From assembly GCA_017466825.1 (NCBI GenBank), contig JAFTTJ010000018.1:1-64000 (forward strand): a stretch of 64,000 nt of DNA. The letters run 5' to 3'. The position numbers and the translations under genes are program-made. Shown here piece after piece: positions 49,814-58,649 of the stretch; position 1 is the stretch's first letter; the number at the start of each line of letters is the position of its first letter. Below the pieces are notes generated by a model. That model saw nothing but the letters and a program-made list of their open reading frames with translations. It was not told where the DNA came from and did no database searches. The DNA is from Clostridia bacterium (GTDB taxonomy: Bacteria; Bacillota; Clostridia; Christensenellales; Borkfalkiaceae).

Positions 49814-50566
49814 ATGGAAGAAAGGATATTGCAAACGTTAAACGAAATAGAGCGGAAGGAAAACGTAAAAATATTGCATTGCGTTGAGTCTGGCAGTAGA
49901 GCGTGGGGTTTTGCTTCGCCGGATAGCGACTACGACGTGCGGTTTGTTTACGTGCGCAAAAAAAACGATTACTTAAAATTAAACGAAGAGCGCGACGTGA
50001 TAGAGTGGCAACTAGACGACGTGCTTGACGTAAACGGGTGGGATTTGAAAAAGGCGTTAAAACTTTTATATAAATCTAATCCGACGTTGTTTGAGTGGAA
50101 TTCTTCTCCTATCGTATACAAAACGACTGACGAGTGGAATAAAATAGCAAGCGTAATTGAAGACTACTTCGTTCAAAAGTCGGGGCTCTACCATTATTTG
50201 AGCACGGCTAAAAGCAACTACAAAGAGTTTTTAACGAAAGAAACCGTTAAATACAAAAAGTATTTTTACGTTCTTCGCCCCGTGCTTGCGTGCAAATGGA
50301 TTTTGGCAAAAGGCACTCCGCCACCTATGCTTTTCAGCGCCCTTGCTAAAGAGTTTTTAGACGAAGAAGTCCGCCCCGAAGTTGATAAACTGCTATTTAT
50401 AAAGATGAACGCCCCGGAAATTGCTCAGGGAAGCCGTATAGAAAAACTCAACGAATATCTTTTGAAAAGCATTGAAGCGATCGGCTTGAAAATAAAAGAA
50501 CTTCCGCCAAGGCACGAAAAAACGTGGAATGATTTAAACGAAATTTTTATAGATATAATCGGTTAG
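49814..50566 (+). CDS. Predicted nucleotidyltransferase (RlaP/YcgL-like)
   Basis: 250 aa. Polymerase-beta-fold start: VESGSRAWGFASPDSDYDVRFVYVR, where GSRAWG and the two acidic residues of DSDYDVR form the nucleotidyl-transfer site; the segment SNPTLFEWNSSPIVY and the C-terminal helical part fit the RlaP family (PF10127), which is linked to RNA repair in some bacteria. No RtcB or ligase is adjacent. ATG start with AAGGAAAA upstream; terminator hairpin at 50649. Confidence 0.85.
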   Translation: MEERILQTLNEIERKENVKILHCVESGSRAWGFASPDSDYDVRFVYVRKKNDYLKLNEERDVIEWQLDDVLDVNGWDLKKALKLLYKSNPTLFEWNSSPIVYKTTDEWNKIASVIEDYFVQKSGLYHYLSTAKSNYKEFLTKETVKYKKYFYVLRPVLACKWILAKGTPPPMLFSALAKEFLDEEVRPEVDKLLFIKMNAPEIAQGSRIEKLNEYLLKSIEAIGLKIKELPPRHEKTWNDLNEIFIDIIG

Positions 50567-50648
50567 GAAGGCCGACCGTTTACTAAAAACCGAACGCTTA
50601 TTTAAGGTTAAGCGCGTATGTAACGAAAGTTTAATATAACAAAAGTTT

Positions 50649-50676
50649 AAGCCGAAGATTTTCTTCGGCTTTTTTA
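50649..50676 (+). terminator. Rho-independent terminator
   Basis: AAGCCGAAGA / TCTTCGGCTT hairpin with a short loop and a T run. Confidence 0.9.
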
Positions 50677-50775
50677 GTATGGGCTTACCCCATAATTTTT
50701 TAAAAAAGGCAAAAAAAGGGTTTTTTAATTTTACTGCGAATAATTAAGTAAACGAAAGAAAAAAGGAGAAAATTA

Positions 50776-51840
50776 GTGCCTATACAAATTACCAAAGCAA
50801 AAATAACCAAAGTTAAGTGCGACGCAGTCGTAGCCCCAACCAACACCTTTTTAAAGCCTAGCGGCGGAATTGGCGGGGCTATCTACGCAAGAGCGGGCGA
50901 AGCCCTTGAAAAAGCGCGCAACGCCCTTGGCGAGATTGAAGTGGGGCAAGCCAAAATTACGCCCGCGTTCAATTTTCCGAGCAAGTACGTCATTCATACG
51001 GCGTGCCCGAATTGGCAAGGCGGCGGTTTTAAGGAAAGGGAACTGTTGCGCAGTTGCTACGTCAATTCTTTAAAAGTTGCAGTCGAAAACGGGTGCGAGA
51101 GCGTAGCTATCCCCTTGATTACTCTTGGGGACGGCGAATATCTAAAAGATAGGGTTATAGGGGAAACGGTTTCCGTTATAAACGAGTTTTTGCAAACCGA
51201 AGAATTGAACGTATATTTAGTTGCTTACGACGTAACGGCTTACGAGTTGAGAAAAAGCCTTCAAGAGCGAATTTTAAGGCATTTAAGGCGCAATTATAAG
51301 CAAGAAGATCCGTCCATAATGTCTTTAAAGAAGCCGACCTTTGACGGCTACGACGAAGAGAAAGATTTATTGCATAGCGGATCGTTCGACCTTTGTTACA
51401 GCGCGCCGTACGGCGGAACGAGTAAAAGCGAAAGTCTTTACGGATGGCTTGACGACGACGAACAAGATTTTTCCAAGATAGAAAAGTTGCTTAAAAATTT
51501 AGACGAAACCTTTGCGGTAACCTTGCTAAAACTTATCGATTTAAAGGGTATGACGGACGTAGATTGCTACAAAAAGGCTAACGTAAGCAAACAAACTTGG
51601 CACAAAATACTAAACGACAAAAGCTACAAGCCTAGCAAAAATACGGTCATCGCCTTTGCAATATCCTTGCAACTTACTCTTGCCGAAGCCCAACATTTGC
51701 TTTCAACGGTGGGTTTTACACTTTCAAAAAGCAGTAAATTCGACGTTATTATCGAGTATTTTATAAAAAATCGCATTTATAATATAATGAAGATTAACGA
51801 AGCGCTGTTCGCTTTCGACTTGCCCTGCTTGGGGGTGTAA
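50776..51840 (+). CDS. Macro-domain protein with C-terminal HTH domain
   Basis: 354 aa. The N-terminal macro domain (about 1-160) has the ADP-ribose-binding pattern CDAVVAPTNTFLKPSGGIGGAIYARAGEAL and VAIPLITLGDGEYL. A linker with Asp/Glu-rich sequence leads to a C-terminal helix-turn-helix-like domain (DVDCYKKANVSKQTWHKILNDKSYKPSKNTVIAFAISLQL). It probably binds or removes ADP-ribose and may bind nucleic acid. GTG start, 8 bp after GGAG. Followed by a VWA protein, suggesting a stress-response cluster. Confidence 0.85.
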   Translation: MPIQITKAKITKVKCDAVVAPTNTFLKPSGGIGGAIYARAGEALEKARNALGEIEVGQAKITPAFNFPSKYVIHTACPNWQGGGFKERELLRSCYVNSLKVAVENGCESVAIPLITLGDGEYLKDRVIGETVSVINEFLQTEELNVYLVAYDVTAYELRKSLQERILRHLRRNYKQEDPSIMSLKKPTFDGYDEEKDLLHSGSFDLCYSAPYGGTSKSESLYGWLDDDEQDFSKIEKLLKNLDETFAVTLLKLIDLKGMTDVDCYKKANVSKQTWHKILNDKSYKPSKNTVIAFAISLQLTLAEAQHLLSTVGFTLSKSSKFDVIIEYFIKNRIYNIMKINEALFAFDLPCLGV

Positions 51841-52018
51841 ACGTTAAAATTTGCGCAAATAACCCCGTTTTAAACCTAAAACTTACTAAATCCACTTAAA
51901 TTAACCGTAAATCTAACCGAAAAAACAGGTCAATTGCCGATTGACCACAAGCCTTTTTAAAAATGATATACTTTAATCGTAAGGTCAAACGGCCAAAAAA
52001 TTTTTACGGAGGCGTTTT

Positions 52019-52696
52019 ATGAAAAACGGAATTACGGAATTAGTATTTATTTTAGACAAGAGCGGATCGATGGCAAACATGGTCAAAGACACTATCGGCG
52101 GTTTTAACTCAATGATAGAAAAGCAAAAGACGGAAGAAGGAAAAGCGTACGTGTCAACCCTACTTTTTTCGACGACTTCGACCGTTTTGCACGACAGAAA
52201 GGACGTTAGGGAAATCGAGCCCATAACCGAAAGAGATTATTTCGTCGGCGGTGGAACGGCGCTACTCGACGCAATCGGCAGAGCCATTTGTCATATCGGC
52301 AACGTTCACAAATACGCAAGGGCAGAAGACGTGCCTGAAAAAACCATTTTCGTCATAACGACCGACGGTATGGAAAACGCAAGTAGGGAATTTACTAGCG
52401 TTAAAGTAAAAGAGATGATCGAGCGCCAAAAGGAAAAATACGGCTGGGAATTTTTGTTCGTCGCGGCGAATATCGACGCCGTTGAAACCGCAGAGTCCAT
52501 CGGCATTAGAAGGGATAGAGCGGCAAATTACAGCGCCGAATGCGGAACGCCCGTAATGTACCAAGAACTCAACCACACCTTGCGCGATTTTAGGCGAAGC
52601 GGTAAGATTAGCAAGGGGTGGCAAAGCGGTATTGAAGACACCATAAGTGCCCCTATAACACCGAAAACGGCTAGTAAGCCCGACGAAAACAAGTAA
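52019..52696 (+). CDS. VWA-domain protein
   Basis: 225 aa, one von Willebrand A domain with complete MIDAS: DKSGSMA (about 13-19), GGGTALLDAIGRA (Thr), and TTDGMEN (Asp). No signal peptide or membrane segment, so it is a cytoplasmic VWA of the TerY-like sort, likely a metal-dependent protein-interaction module. GGAGG upstream of ATG. It sits 15 bp before a small membrane protein and after the macro-HTH gene. Confidence 0.85.
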   Translation: MKNGITELVFILDKSGSMANMVKDTIGGFNSMIEKQKTEEGKAYVSTLLFSTTSTVLHDRKDVREIEPITERDYFVGGGTALLDAIGRAICHIGNVHKYARAEDVPEKTIFVITTDGMENASREFTSVKVKEMIERQKEKYGWEFLFVAANIDAVETAESIGIRRDRAANYSAECGTPVMYQELNHTLRDFRRSGKISKGWQSGIEDTISAPITPKTASKPDENK

Positions 52697-52711
52697 AAAA
52701 GGGGGGTAAAA

Positions 52712-53053
52712 ATGGACGATAAGAAAGTTATAGATATCATTTTGATAGTTTGTATTGTCTTTACTGTTATAGGCGGGATTTTAATGGGTTTAGGGGAGAC
52801 TAAAACGGAGTACCCAACCAGCGAATATTGGGTGGCAAAGGACTACGCTCACGTTTACGAAAACTATTCTGGACGAATAGCCGACGTTATTGAAGACGAC
52901 GAAACTTGTGAAATAAAAGGGGATACGATTATCGTTATAAAGCGAAATCAAGTTCTGTGGGGCATCGGGCTAGCGATAGCGGCTATATTTGGAATGGGCG
53001 TTATAGGTATTATTTTTCAGGTTTTAAGAGATATAAACGCAATTTCATGTTAA
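52712..53053 (+). CDS. Small two-helix membrane protein
   Basis: 113 aa, not recognised. Membrane helices at about 7-28 (VIDIILIVCIVFTVIGGILMGL) and 83-105 (VLWGIGLAIAAIFGMGVIGIIF) enclose a charged loop of about 50 residues with TIIVIKRNQ. GGGGGG-type ribosome site upstream. Co-transcribed with the VWA gene by spacing. Confidence 0.6.
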   Translation: MDDKKVIDIILIVCIVFTVIGGILMGLGETKTEYPTSEYWVAKDYAHVYENYSGRIADVIEDDETCEIKGDTIIVIKRNQVLWGIGLAIAAIFGMGVIGIIFQVLRDINAISC

Positions 53054-53090
53054 ACGCAAGGAAAACTCAATAGTAAAAAGGAGAAAAGTG

Positions 53091-53462
53091 ATGCAAGAAA
53101 CGACGGTTAGTCACTTAAAAGATTTAATTGAGCAAAACGGGCTAATAAAAGCCTTGCGCTCGGTGTACGGCTCGGCGGTAAAGGTAAAAATATTCTTTTC
53201 GGACGCCGTTTGCAAATTAAAAATAGAAGAGTTGGACTTGCCCGTAAGGGGATATAATTGCTTAAAGCGAGTCGGCATAAATTTTATTGAAGACTTGATT
53301 TGCAGGATAGAAACGGCAGACTTGACCGCCATTAGAAACATGGGTAAAAAGACCGTTTCCGAAATAAAAACTAGGCTTTTAGAGTTCGTTTACGACGGTT
53401 TGTCAAGCGGTCAAAAAACGGCTTTTTTGCAAGCGGTGATAGCCGACAATCAACCCCTTTAA
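53091..53462 (+). CDS. Stand-alone RNA polymerase alpha-CTD-like protein
   Basis: 123 aa. Residues about 45-105 (IEELDLPVRGYNCLKRVGINFIEDLICRIETADLTAIRNMGKKTVSEIKTRLLEF) closely follow the C-terminal domain of the RNA polymerase alpha subunit with its paired helix-hairpin-helix; the N-terminal 40 residues are unrelated and no alpha N-terminal domain is present. It could bind UP-element DNA or regulators. ATG 53091 chosen because GGAG at 53080-53083 is 7 bp away; GTG 53088 is too close. Confidence 0.8.
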   Translation: MQETTVSHLKDLIEQNGLIKALRSVYGSAVKVKIFFSDAVCKLKIEELDLPVRGYNCLKRVGINFIEDLICRIETADLTAIRNMGKKTVSEIKTRLLEFVYDGLSSGQKTAFLQAVIADNQPL

Positions 53463-53496
53463 AGTTAAAGGAAAACTTAATAATTTACGCTAACCG

Positions 53497-53525
53497 TTGC
53501 GTTTTTTTATAAAGTGTGTTAAAAT
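53497..53525 (+). promoter_or_regulatory. Promoter of the phosphatase pseudogene
   Basis: TTGCGT (53497-53502), 17-bp spacer, TAAAAT (53520-53525). Two hairpins (AAAGGGC..GCCCTTT and GGGCTT..AAGCCC) follow in the 95-nt leader. Confidence 0.6.
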
Positions 53526-53621
53526 GTAGCCGTTAGCCAAAAAGGGCTTGACGAAAAAGTTGGGCCCTTTATTATTGGGCTTGCTTAAAAAACGAAGCCC
53601 GAAAAGGGGGGTGAGATTAGC

Positions 53622-54403
53622 ATGAAATATTACGTTGTTTCCGACGTGCACGGCTTTTACGACGAACTGATTTTTGCGCTTACGGAAAAGGGCTTTTTTG
53701 ACGAAAAGTCCCCGCATAAGTTGATTATTTGCGGAGATTTGCTTGATCGCGGTGAAAAACTACGCAGATGCAAGAGTTTATATTAGACCTTATTCAAAAG
53801 GATTTAGTAGTGCTAGTTCGTGGCAATCACGAAGACTTAGCCCTTGAGTTTGTTGAAAACGCATCAAAGTATATGACGCCTACGCTAATGCTAACTCACC
53901 ACTATCGAAACGGCACGGTTGACAGTATGCTTGCGCTTACGGGGACTAGTTTAACAGAGGCTTATAACGATCCGCTCGCCTTTGCTAAAAAGTGTAAACA
54001 AACCCCCTTTTTTACCCAAATTGTTCCTAAAACCGTCGACTTTTATGAAACTGAAAACTACGTCTTTTTGCACGGTTGGATGCCGTGCGGAAAAGATTAC
54101 CAAAGCGTAAAAAACGGGGAGTTTACCCCAGAAGAAAATTGGCGAACCGCCAACCCCGACTCGTGGGAAATCGCGCGGTGGGTAAACGGGATGCAGGCTT
54201 GGGCGCAGGGGTTTAGAGAGCCGAAAAAGACGGTAGTTTGCGGACACGTGCGCGCGTCTTACGGGCACGCCGTTATCGAAGGCAGGGGCGCAGAGCGTGG
54301 CGAAACCGCCGATTACACGCCTTTTTACGGGTACGGAATCGTTGCGATAGACGGGTGCGCCGTCCGTTCAAAAAAGATAAATTGTATCGTCATAGAAGAT
54401 TAA
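53622..54403 (+). pseudogene. PPP-type metallophosphoesterase with frameshift
   Basis: The reading frame opens at ATG 53622 (MKYYVVSDVHGFYDELIF..IICGDLLDRGEK) and meets a stop at 53784. The same protein continues in another frame from about 53760 (TTQMQEFILDLIQKDLVVLVRGNHEDLA..VCGHVRASYGH). All metal motifs (SDVHG, GDLLDRG, GNHED, GH) are split between the two frames. One missing A in the AAAAA run at 53755-53759 explains it. Either a real loss of function, a phase-variable tract or a sequencing error. Intact, it would be a Ser/Thr phosphatase or nucleotide hydrolase of about 260 aa. Confidence 0.85.
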
Positions 54404-54480
54404 ACGGGCAAAAATCTCAAAAAAAAGATAAAAATTGTATTAAATATTAAAAAAAGATTGCAAAAAATTGTCTTTTTCTC

Positions 54481-54509
54481 TTTTCAAACGTTAAAATATA
54501 TGTTATAAT
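54481..54509 (+). promoter_or_regulatory. Probable promoter
   Basis: TATAAT (54504-54509) with a weak -35 TTTTCA 17 bp upstream; drives the DUF4177-like gene. Confidence 0.55.
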
Positions 54510-54548
54510 AATATAAAAGTGGGTATATCCTAATATGAGAGGTGTGTT

Positions 54549-54779
54549 ATGAAAGAATATAAAGTAGTACCTTGTCAAGGCAAAGTCGTCGCAAATAACG
54601 ATATCGAAGCAAGCAAGCAAATCGCAGCGTTAGCAAACGTAATCGTTCAAGAAACCGTAGGTGGATGGCAACTCGTTTCAACCATGCCCGTATTGGTTTC
54701 CAATTCTAAAAAGAGCGTAGGAAGCACCGAGCATCCCTACAACGCTCTCATTTTTGCTAGAGATATTTTAGACGATTAA
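54549..54779 (+). CDS. Small DUF4177-like protein
   Basis: 76 aa. The opening EYKVVPCQGKVV and central GGWQLVSTMPVLV match the pattern of DUF4177 proteins (short alpha/beta, eYkvv..GWelv). Soluble, function unknown. Monocistronic: promoter at 54481, GAGAGGTG before the ATG, and a hairpin terminator at 54795. Confidence 0.7.
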   Translation: MKEYKVVPCQGKVVANNDIEASKQIAALANVIVQETVGGWQLVSTMPVLVSNSKKSVGSTEHPYNALIFARDILDD

Positions 54780-54794
54780 AATTTGATTAAACTC

Positions 54795-54822
54795 GGCGAC
54801 GGACAAAAAGCCGTCGCCTTTG
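54795..54822 (+). terminator. Rho-independent terminator
   Basis: GGCGACGG / CCGTCGCC with an 8-nt A-rich loop, followed by TTTGTT. Confidence 0.85.
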
Positions 54823-54892
54823 TTATGTGAAAATTTAGCCGAGCCGAAATGCAGTTAAATTTTTGCGGTATATATTATTTTTTAGGAGAGAA

Positions 54893-56473
54893 ATGTTACA
54901 GGTAAATGGTGTAAGCCTGCAATTTGGCAGTAGAAAACTTTTTGAAGACGTGAACGTTAAGTTTACCAAAGGTAATTGCTACGGGATTATCGGCGCAAAC
55001 GGCGCGGGTAAGTCCACGTTTTTAAAGATTTTATCGGGCGATTTAGAACCGCAAAAAGGCGAAGTAACCTTGGATAAAAACGAGAGAATGTCCGTTCTTC
55101 GTCAAGACCAAAACGCTTTTGACGACGAAACCGTTCTTCGCACGGTTATGCTCGGACACAAAAAACTCGTCGATATAATGGACGAAAAGGACGCCCTTTA
55201 CGCAAAGGAAGACTTTACGGATGAAGACGGCATAAAGGCGGCGGAACTCGAAAGTGAGTTTGCCGAACTCGGCGGATGGGACGCAGAGAGCGAAGCCGAA
55301 AAACTTTTACAAGCCCTTGATATTCCCACCGAGCATTATTACGTTACCATGGGCGAACTCGACGGTAAGGAAAAGGTTAAAATTTTGCTTGCGCAGGCTC
55401 TTTTCGGCAACCCCGACGTCCTTCTTTTAGACGAGCCTACCAACAACCTTGACTTAAAGACTACCGAGTGGCTCGAAGACTTTTTGATGGACTACGCGAA
55501 TACTATAATAATAGTATCCCACAACAGATATTTCTTGAATAAGGTTTGCACTTACATTTGCGACGTAGATTTTGGCAAGATTAACCTTTATTTCGGCAAC
55601 TACGATTTTTGGTACAGAACTAGTCAACTTCTTGCTCGCCAACTCAAAGAGCAAAACAAAAAGGCTGAGCAAAGGGCAAAGGAACTCAAAGAGTTTATCG
55701 CGCGTTTCTCGGCTAACGCTTCAAAGTCAAAGCAAGCCACCGCAAGAAAGAAGGAACTTGAAAATCTTACCATAAACGACATAAAAGTTTCTTCAAGGAA
55801 ATATCCTTATATCAACTTTAAATACGATAGAGAAATCGGTAACGATATACTTTTCGTTGAAAACCTTACGAAGGAAGGCTATTTTGAAAACCTTTCCTTT
55901 ACCGTAGGCAGAGATGAAAAGATTGGTATCGTTGGCAAAAACAGTAGGGCAATCACCATGCTTTACGATATTTTAATGGGCAAGGAAACGGCGGACGGCG
56001 GTTACTACAAATGGGGTAAGACGATTACGGCAACCTACCTTCCCCAAAACAACGATGAATTTTTCGTCGGTTGCGACTTGTCGCTTGTCGACTGGCTTTC
56101 AAGATTTTCATACGATCATTACGAAGAGTTCGTAAGGGGTTGGCTTGGAAGAATGCTTTTCTCGGGTGAAGAAGCCCTTAAAAAAGCGTCGGTTATTTCA
56201 GGTGGTGAAAAGGTTAGATGTATGCTTGCCAAAATGATGCTCGAAGGCGGTAACTTTATGGTGCTCGACGAGCCTACCAACCACTTAGACCTTGAATCTA
56301 TCACCGCCCTTAACGACGGACTCGTAAACTTTAAAGGTTGTATGCTTTTGACCAGTAACGACCGAGAACTTATGAACACCGTCTGCAACCGTATTATTGA
56401 AATCGACAACGTAAAAGTATACGACAGACCTGTTGATTACGACACTTATCTTGCGGAAACGGTTAAAAAATAA
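54893..56473 (+). CDS. ABC-F family ATPase (YkpA/YbiT-like)
   Basis: 526 aa, two fused ABC domains and no membrane segment. NBD1 is complete (Walker A GANGAGKST, signature region near MGELDGKEKVKILLAQAL, Walker B LLLDEPTNNLD). A charged linker (about 240-300, QLKEQNKKAEQRAKELKEFIARF) is the tRNA-interaction motif. NBD2 keeps signature SGGEKVRC and Walker B MVLDEPTNHLD, but Walker A reads VGKNSRAITM, lacking the usual GKS/T. ABC-F proteins act at the ribosomal E site. ATG 54893 chosen for TAGGAGAG upstream. Confidence 0.92.
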   Translation: MLQVNGVSLQFGSRKLFEDVNVKFTKGNCYGIIGANGAGKSTFLKILSGDLEPQKGEVTLDKNERMSVLRQDQNAFDDETVLRTVMLGHKKLVDIMDEKDALYAKEDFTDEDGIKAAELESEFAELGGWDAESEAEKLLQALDIPTEHYYVTMGELDGKEKVKILLAQALFGNPDVLLLDEPTNNLDLKTTEWLEDFLMDYANTIIIVSHNRYFLNKVCTYICDVDFGKINLYFGNYDFWYRTSQLLARQLKEQNKKAEQRAKELKEFIARFSANASKSKQATARKKELENLTINDIKVSSRKYPYINFKYDREIGNDILFVENLTKEGYFENLSFTVGRDEKIGIVGKNSRAITMLYDILMGKETADGGYYKWGKTITATYLPQNNDEFFVGCDLSLVDWLSRFSYDHYEEFVRGWLGRMLFSGEEALKKASVISGGEKVRCMLAKMMLEGGNFMVLDEPTNHLDLESITALNDGLVNFKGCMLLTSNDRELMNTVCNRIIEIDNVKVYDRPVDYDTYLAETVKK

Positions 56474-56493
56474 TCGGCTATAAGTCGATTATC
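56473..56493 (+). repeat. Dispersed intergenic repeat, copy 8
   Basis: TCGGCTATAAGTCGATTATC immediately after the ABC-F stop codon. Confidence 0.65.
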
Positions 56494-56543
56494 GTCCGTT
56501 TTTGCAGTTAAACACCAAACTTTAATCGAAAGGAGTTAGATTT

Positions 56544-57560
56544 ATGAAAACAATATTAGTTACCGGTGGCGCAGGTTATATCGGCACGCATACTTCAATC
56601 GAACTAATTGAAGCAGGCTACGATATCGTAGTGGTTGACAACTTGTCAAACAGTAAATACGAAGCCGTAAAAAGAGTTGAAAGTATCGTTGGTAGAGAAA
56701 TTGCTTTTTACAAAGCCGACGTTTGCGATAAAGACGCAATGCGTAAAATTTTCAGCGCGCATAAAATAGACGCCGTAATAAATTTTGCAGGCTATAAGGC
56801 GGTTGGCGAATCGGTTTATAAGCCCCTTGAATATTACGAAAATAACATTTACGGCATGCTCGCTCTTTTAGACGTTATGAGAGAATTTGGCGTTAAAAAT
56901 TTAGCGTTCTCGTCTTCGGCTACCGTTTACGGCAATCCGCATACCGTACCCATCACCGAAGAGTTCCCCCTTTCGACTACCAACCCTTACGGTAGCACCA
57001 AACTCTTTATCGAATATATTTTAAAAGATTTAGCAAAGGCGGATAAAGACTTCAATATCGCTATTCTTCGTTATTTTAACCCCGTGGGCGCGCACCCGTG
57101 CGGACTTATCGGCGAAGATCCCAACGGTATTCCCAACAATCTTTGTCCCTACATTACCAAAGTTGCCGCAGGCAAACTTGAAAGGGTAAACGTTTTTGGC
57201 AACGATTACGACACCCCCGACGGTACGGGCGTTAGAGATTTTATACACGTAGTCGACCTTGCCAAAGGTCACGTACTTGCTGTAAACAAACTTTTAACAG
57301 GCTCGGGGCTATTTATAGTAAACCTTGGCACGGGCAGGGGTTATAGCGTACTCGAAATGATAACGGCGTTTTCAAAAGCGCTCGGCAAAGATATTCCATA
57401 CGTCGTTGCGCCGCGTCGCCCCGGCGATATCGCAACTTGCTACGCAGACCCGTCTTTGGCGGAAAAACTCATTGGCTTTAAAGCGACAAAAACTCTCGAC
57501 GACATGTGTCGCGACGCTTTAAATTGGCAGATGAAAAACCCCAACGGTTACGAAGAATAA
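56544..57560 (+). CDS. galE: UDP-glucose 4-epimerase
   Basis: 338 aa, normal length. NAD-binding GGAGYIGTH (7-15), VVVDNLSN, catalytic Ser in AFSSSATVYG, and the Y-x-x-x-K pair in NPYGSTKLFIE. C-terminal RRPGDIATCYADPSLAE matches GalE rather than other SDR epimerases. It interconverts UDP-glucose and UDP-galactose for envelope glycans or galactose use. AAAGGAG before the ATG. No galactose operon genes adjoin. Confidence 0.96.
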   Translation: MKTILVTGGAGYIGTHTSIELIEAGYDIVVVDNLSNSKYEAVKRVESIVGREIAFYKADVCDKDAMRKIFSAHKIDAVINFAGYKAVGESVYKPLEYYENNIYGMLALLDVMREFGVKNLAFSSSATVYGNPHTVPITEEFPLSTTNPYGSTKLFIEYILKDLAKADKDFNIAILRYFNPVGAHPCGLIGEDPNGIPNNLCPYITKVAAGKLERVNVFGNDYDTPDGTGVRDFIHVVDLAKGHVLAVNKLLTGSGLFIVNLGTGRGYSVLEMITAFSKALGKDIPYVVAPRRPGDIATCYADPSLAEKLIGFKATKTLDDMCRDALNWQMKNPNGYEE

Positions 57561-57582
57561 TAGGCTATAAGTCGATTAACGG
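57561..57582 (+). repeat. Dispersed intergenic repeat, copy 9
   Basis: TAGGCTATAAGTCGATTAAC directly following the galE stop codon. Confidence 0.65.
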
Positions 57583-57600
57583 TATATTTACGAGTACAAA

Positions 57601-57628
57601 ACGGGGCAAAAGCGCCCCGTTTTTTAAT
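57601..57628 (+). terminator. galE terminator
   Basis: ACGGGGC paired with GCCCCGT, then a T6 run. Confidence 0.88.
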
Positions 57629-57659
57629 TGATAAAACCCCACGTGGACGGAAAAAATTT

Positions 57660-58430
57660 ATGGGACTATTAGAAGATTTAAAAAGTATATTTTATTCTCG
57701 CAAACTCACTTGCTCCGTTTGCCGAAGAGAAAACTTTTCGGATAGGACTGTTTGCGACGAGTGTTTTGCAACTTTGCCCTTTAACGGCGAGTCTATTTGC
57801 GGTCATTGCGGACGGGCTACGCCATACCCTGCGGAGTATTGCGACTACTGTAAAAATAAAGAGAGTTTTATTGACCTTGCCCGTAGCGTTTACGACTACG
57901 AACAGCCGATTAAAGGACTTATACATAGGTTTAAGTACGACGGAGAGAAATATCTTGCTGAAGAATTTGCTCTTGAAATGAACAAGATTTTCACTAAGTC
58001 AATGGGCTTTGTCGACTGCGTGGCGTTCGTTCCTTCGACGGATAAAAAGTTAAAGGAAAGGGGATATAATCAAAGTAGGGTTTTAGCCGAAGAATTTTCA
58101 AAACTTACTGAAATTCCACTAATTGACGCAGTTCAAAAGATAAAGGAAACCGAAAGTCAAGTAGGGCTTTCGGTAAAAGAGCGAAAGGAAAATTTAAAGG
58201 GATGTTTTAAAGTGGTTGAAAAGGCGGAAGTTAAAGGTAAAACCGTGCTTATAGTCGACGACGTTATGACTACGGGTTCTACCCTTGAAACACTAGCCGA
58301 AAAACTCAAAAAGGCGGGCGCTATCAAAGTGCTTGCGCTGACGGTAGCGTCAGTTTCCTTTAACAAAAATAAGGGTGAAGAGCAAGGTGAAAAAACGCCG
58401 AAAACAGAAAAAATGAACGAAAATTTGTAA
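57660..58430 (+). CDS. comFC: ComFC-like phosphoribosyltransferase
   Basis: 256 aa. N-terminal double zinc module (CSVCRRENFSDRTVCDEC and CGHCGRATPYPAEYCDYC), then the FKYDGEKYLA segment and a PRTase fold with PRPP-binding loop VLIVDDVMTTGSTLE. ComFC family proteins are needed for natural transformation in Gram-positives. The last 25 residues (NKNKGEEQGEKTPKTEKMNENL) form a disordered charged tail beyond the usual end. Weak ribosome site (ACGGAAAAAA). Confidence 0.9.
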   Translation: MGLLEDLKSIFYSRKLTCSVCRRENFSDRTVCDECFATLPFNGESICGHCGRATPYPAEYCDYCKNKESFIDLARSVYDYEQPIKGLIHRFKYDGEKYLAEEFALEMNKIFTKSMGFVDCVAFVPSTDKKLKERGYNQSRVLAEEFSKLTEIPLIDAVQKIKETESQVGLSVKERKENLKGCFKVVEKAEVKGKTVLIVDDVMTTGSTLETLAEKLKKAGAIKVLALTVASVSFNKNKGEEQGEKTPKTEKMNENL

Positions 58431-58499
58431 AACGGGTAAAAAAGTGGGCTAAAAACCGTCAAAATCTAAAGATTTTGCAAAATTATCACACAAAAAGCA

Positions 58500-58528
58500 T
58501 TGTAAAAATTTCAAACATATAGTAAAAT
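58500..58528 (+). promoter_or_regulatory. secA promoter
   Basis: TTGTAA (58500-58505), 17-bp spacer, TAAAAT (58523-58528). Confidence 0.65.
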
Positions 58529-58649
58529 ATATTAGTAATTATTAAAATGGCAGTAAGTTGCCAAAATTTAAAGCGGACGAGCTTTGGCAAAACCAAAACT
58601 TACCGCAAAACAAAAAAAAGGCGCGACCGCGCCAAACGGAGTGTTTTTA

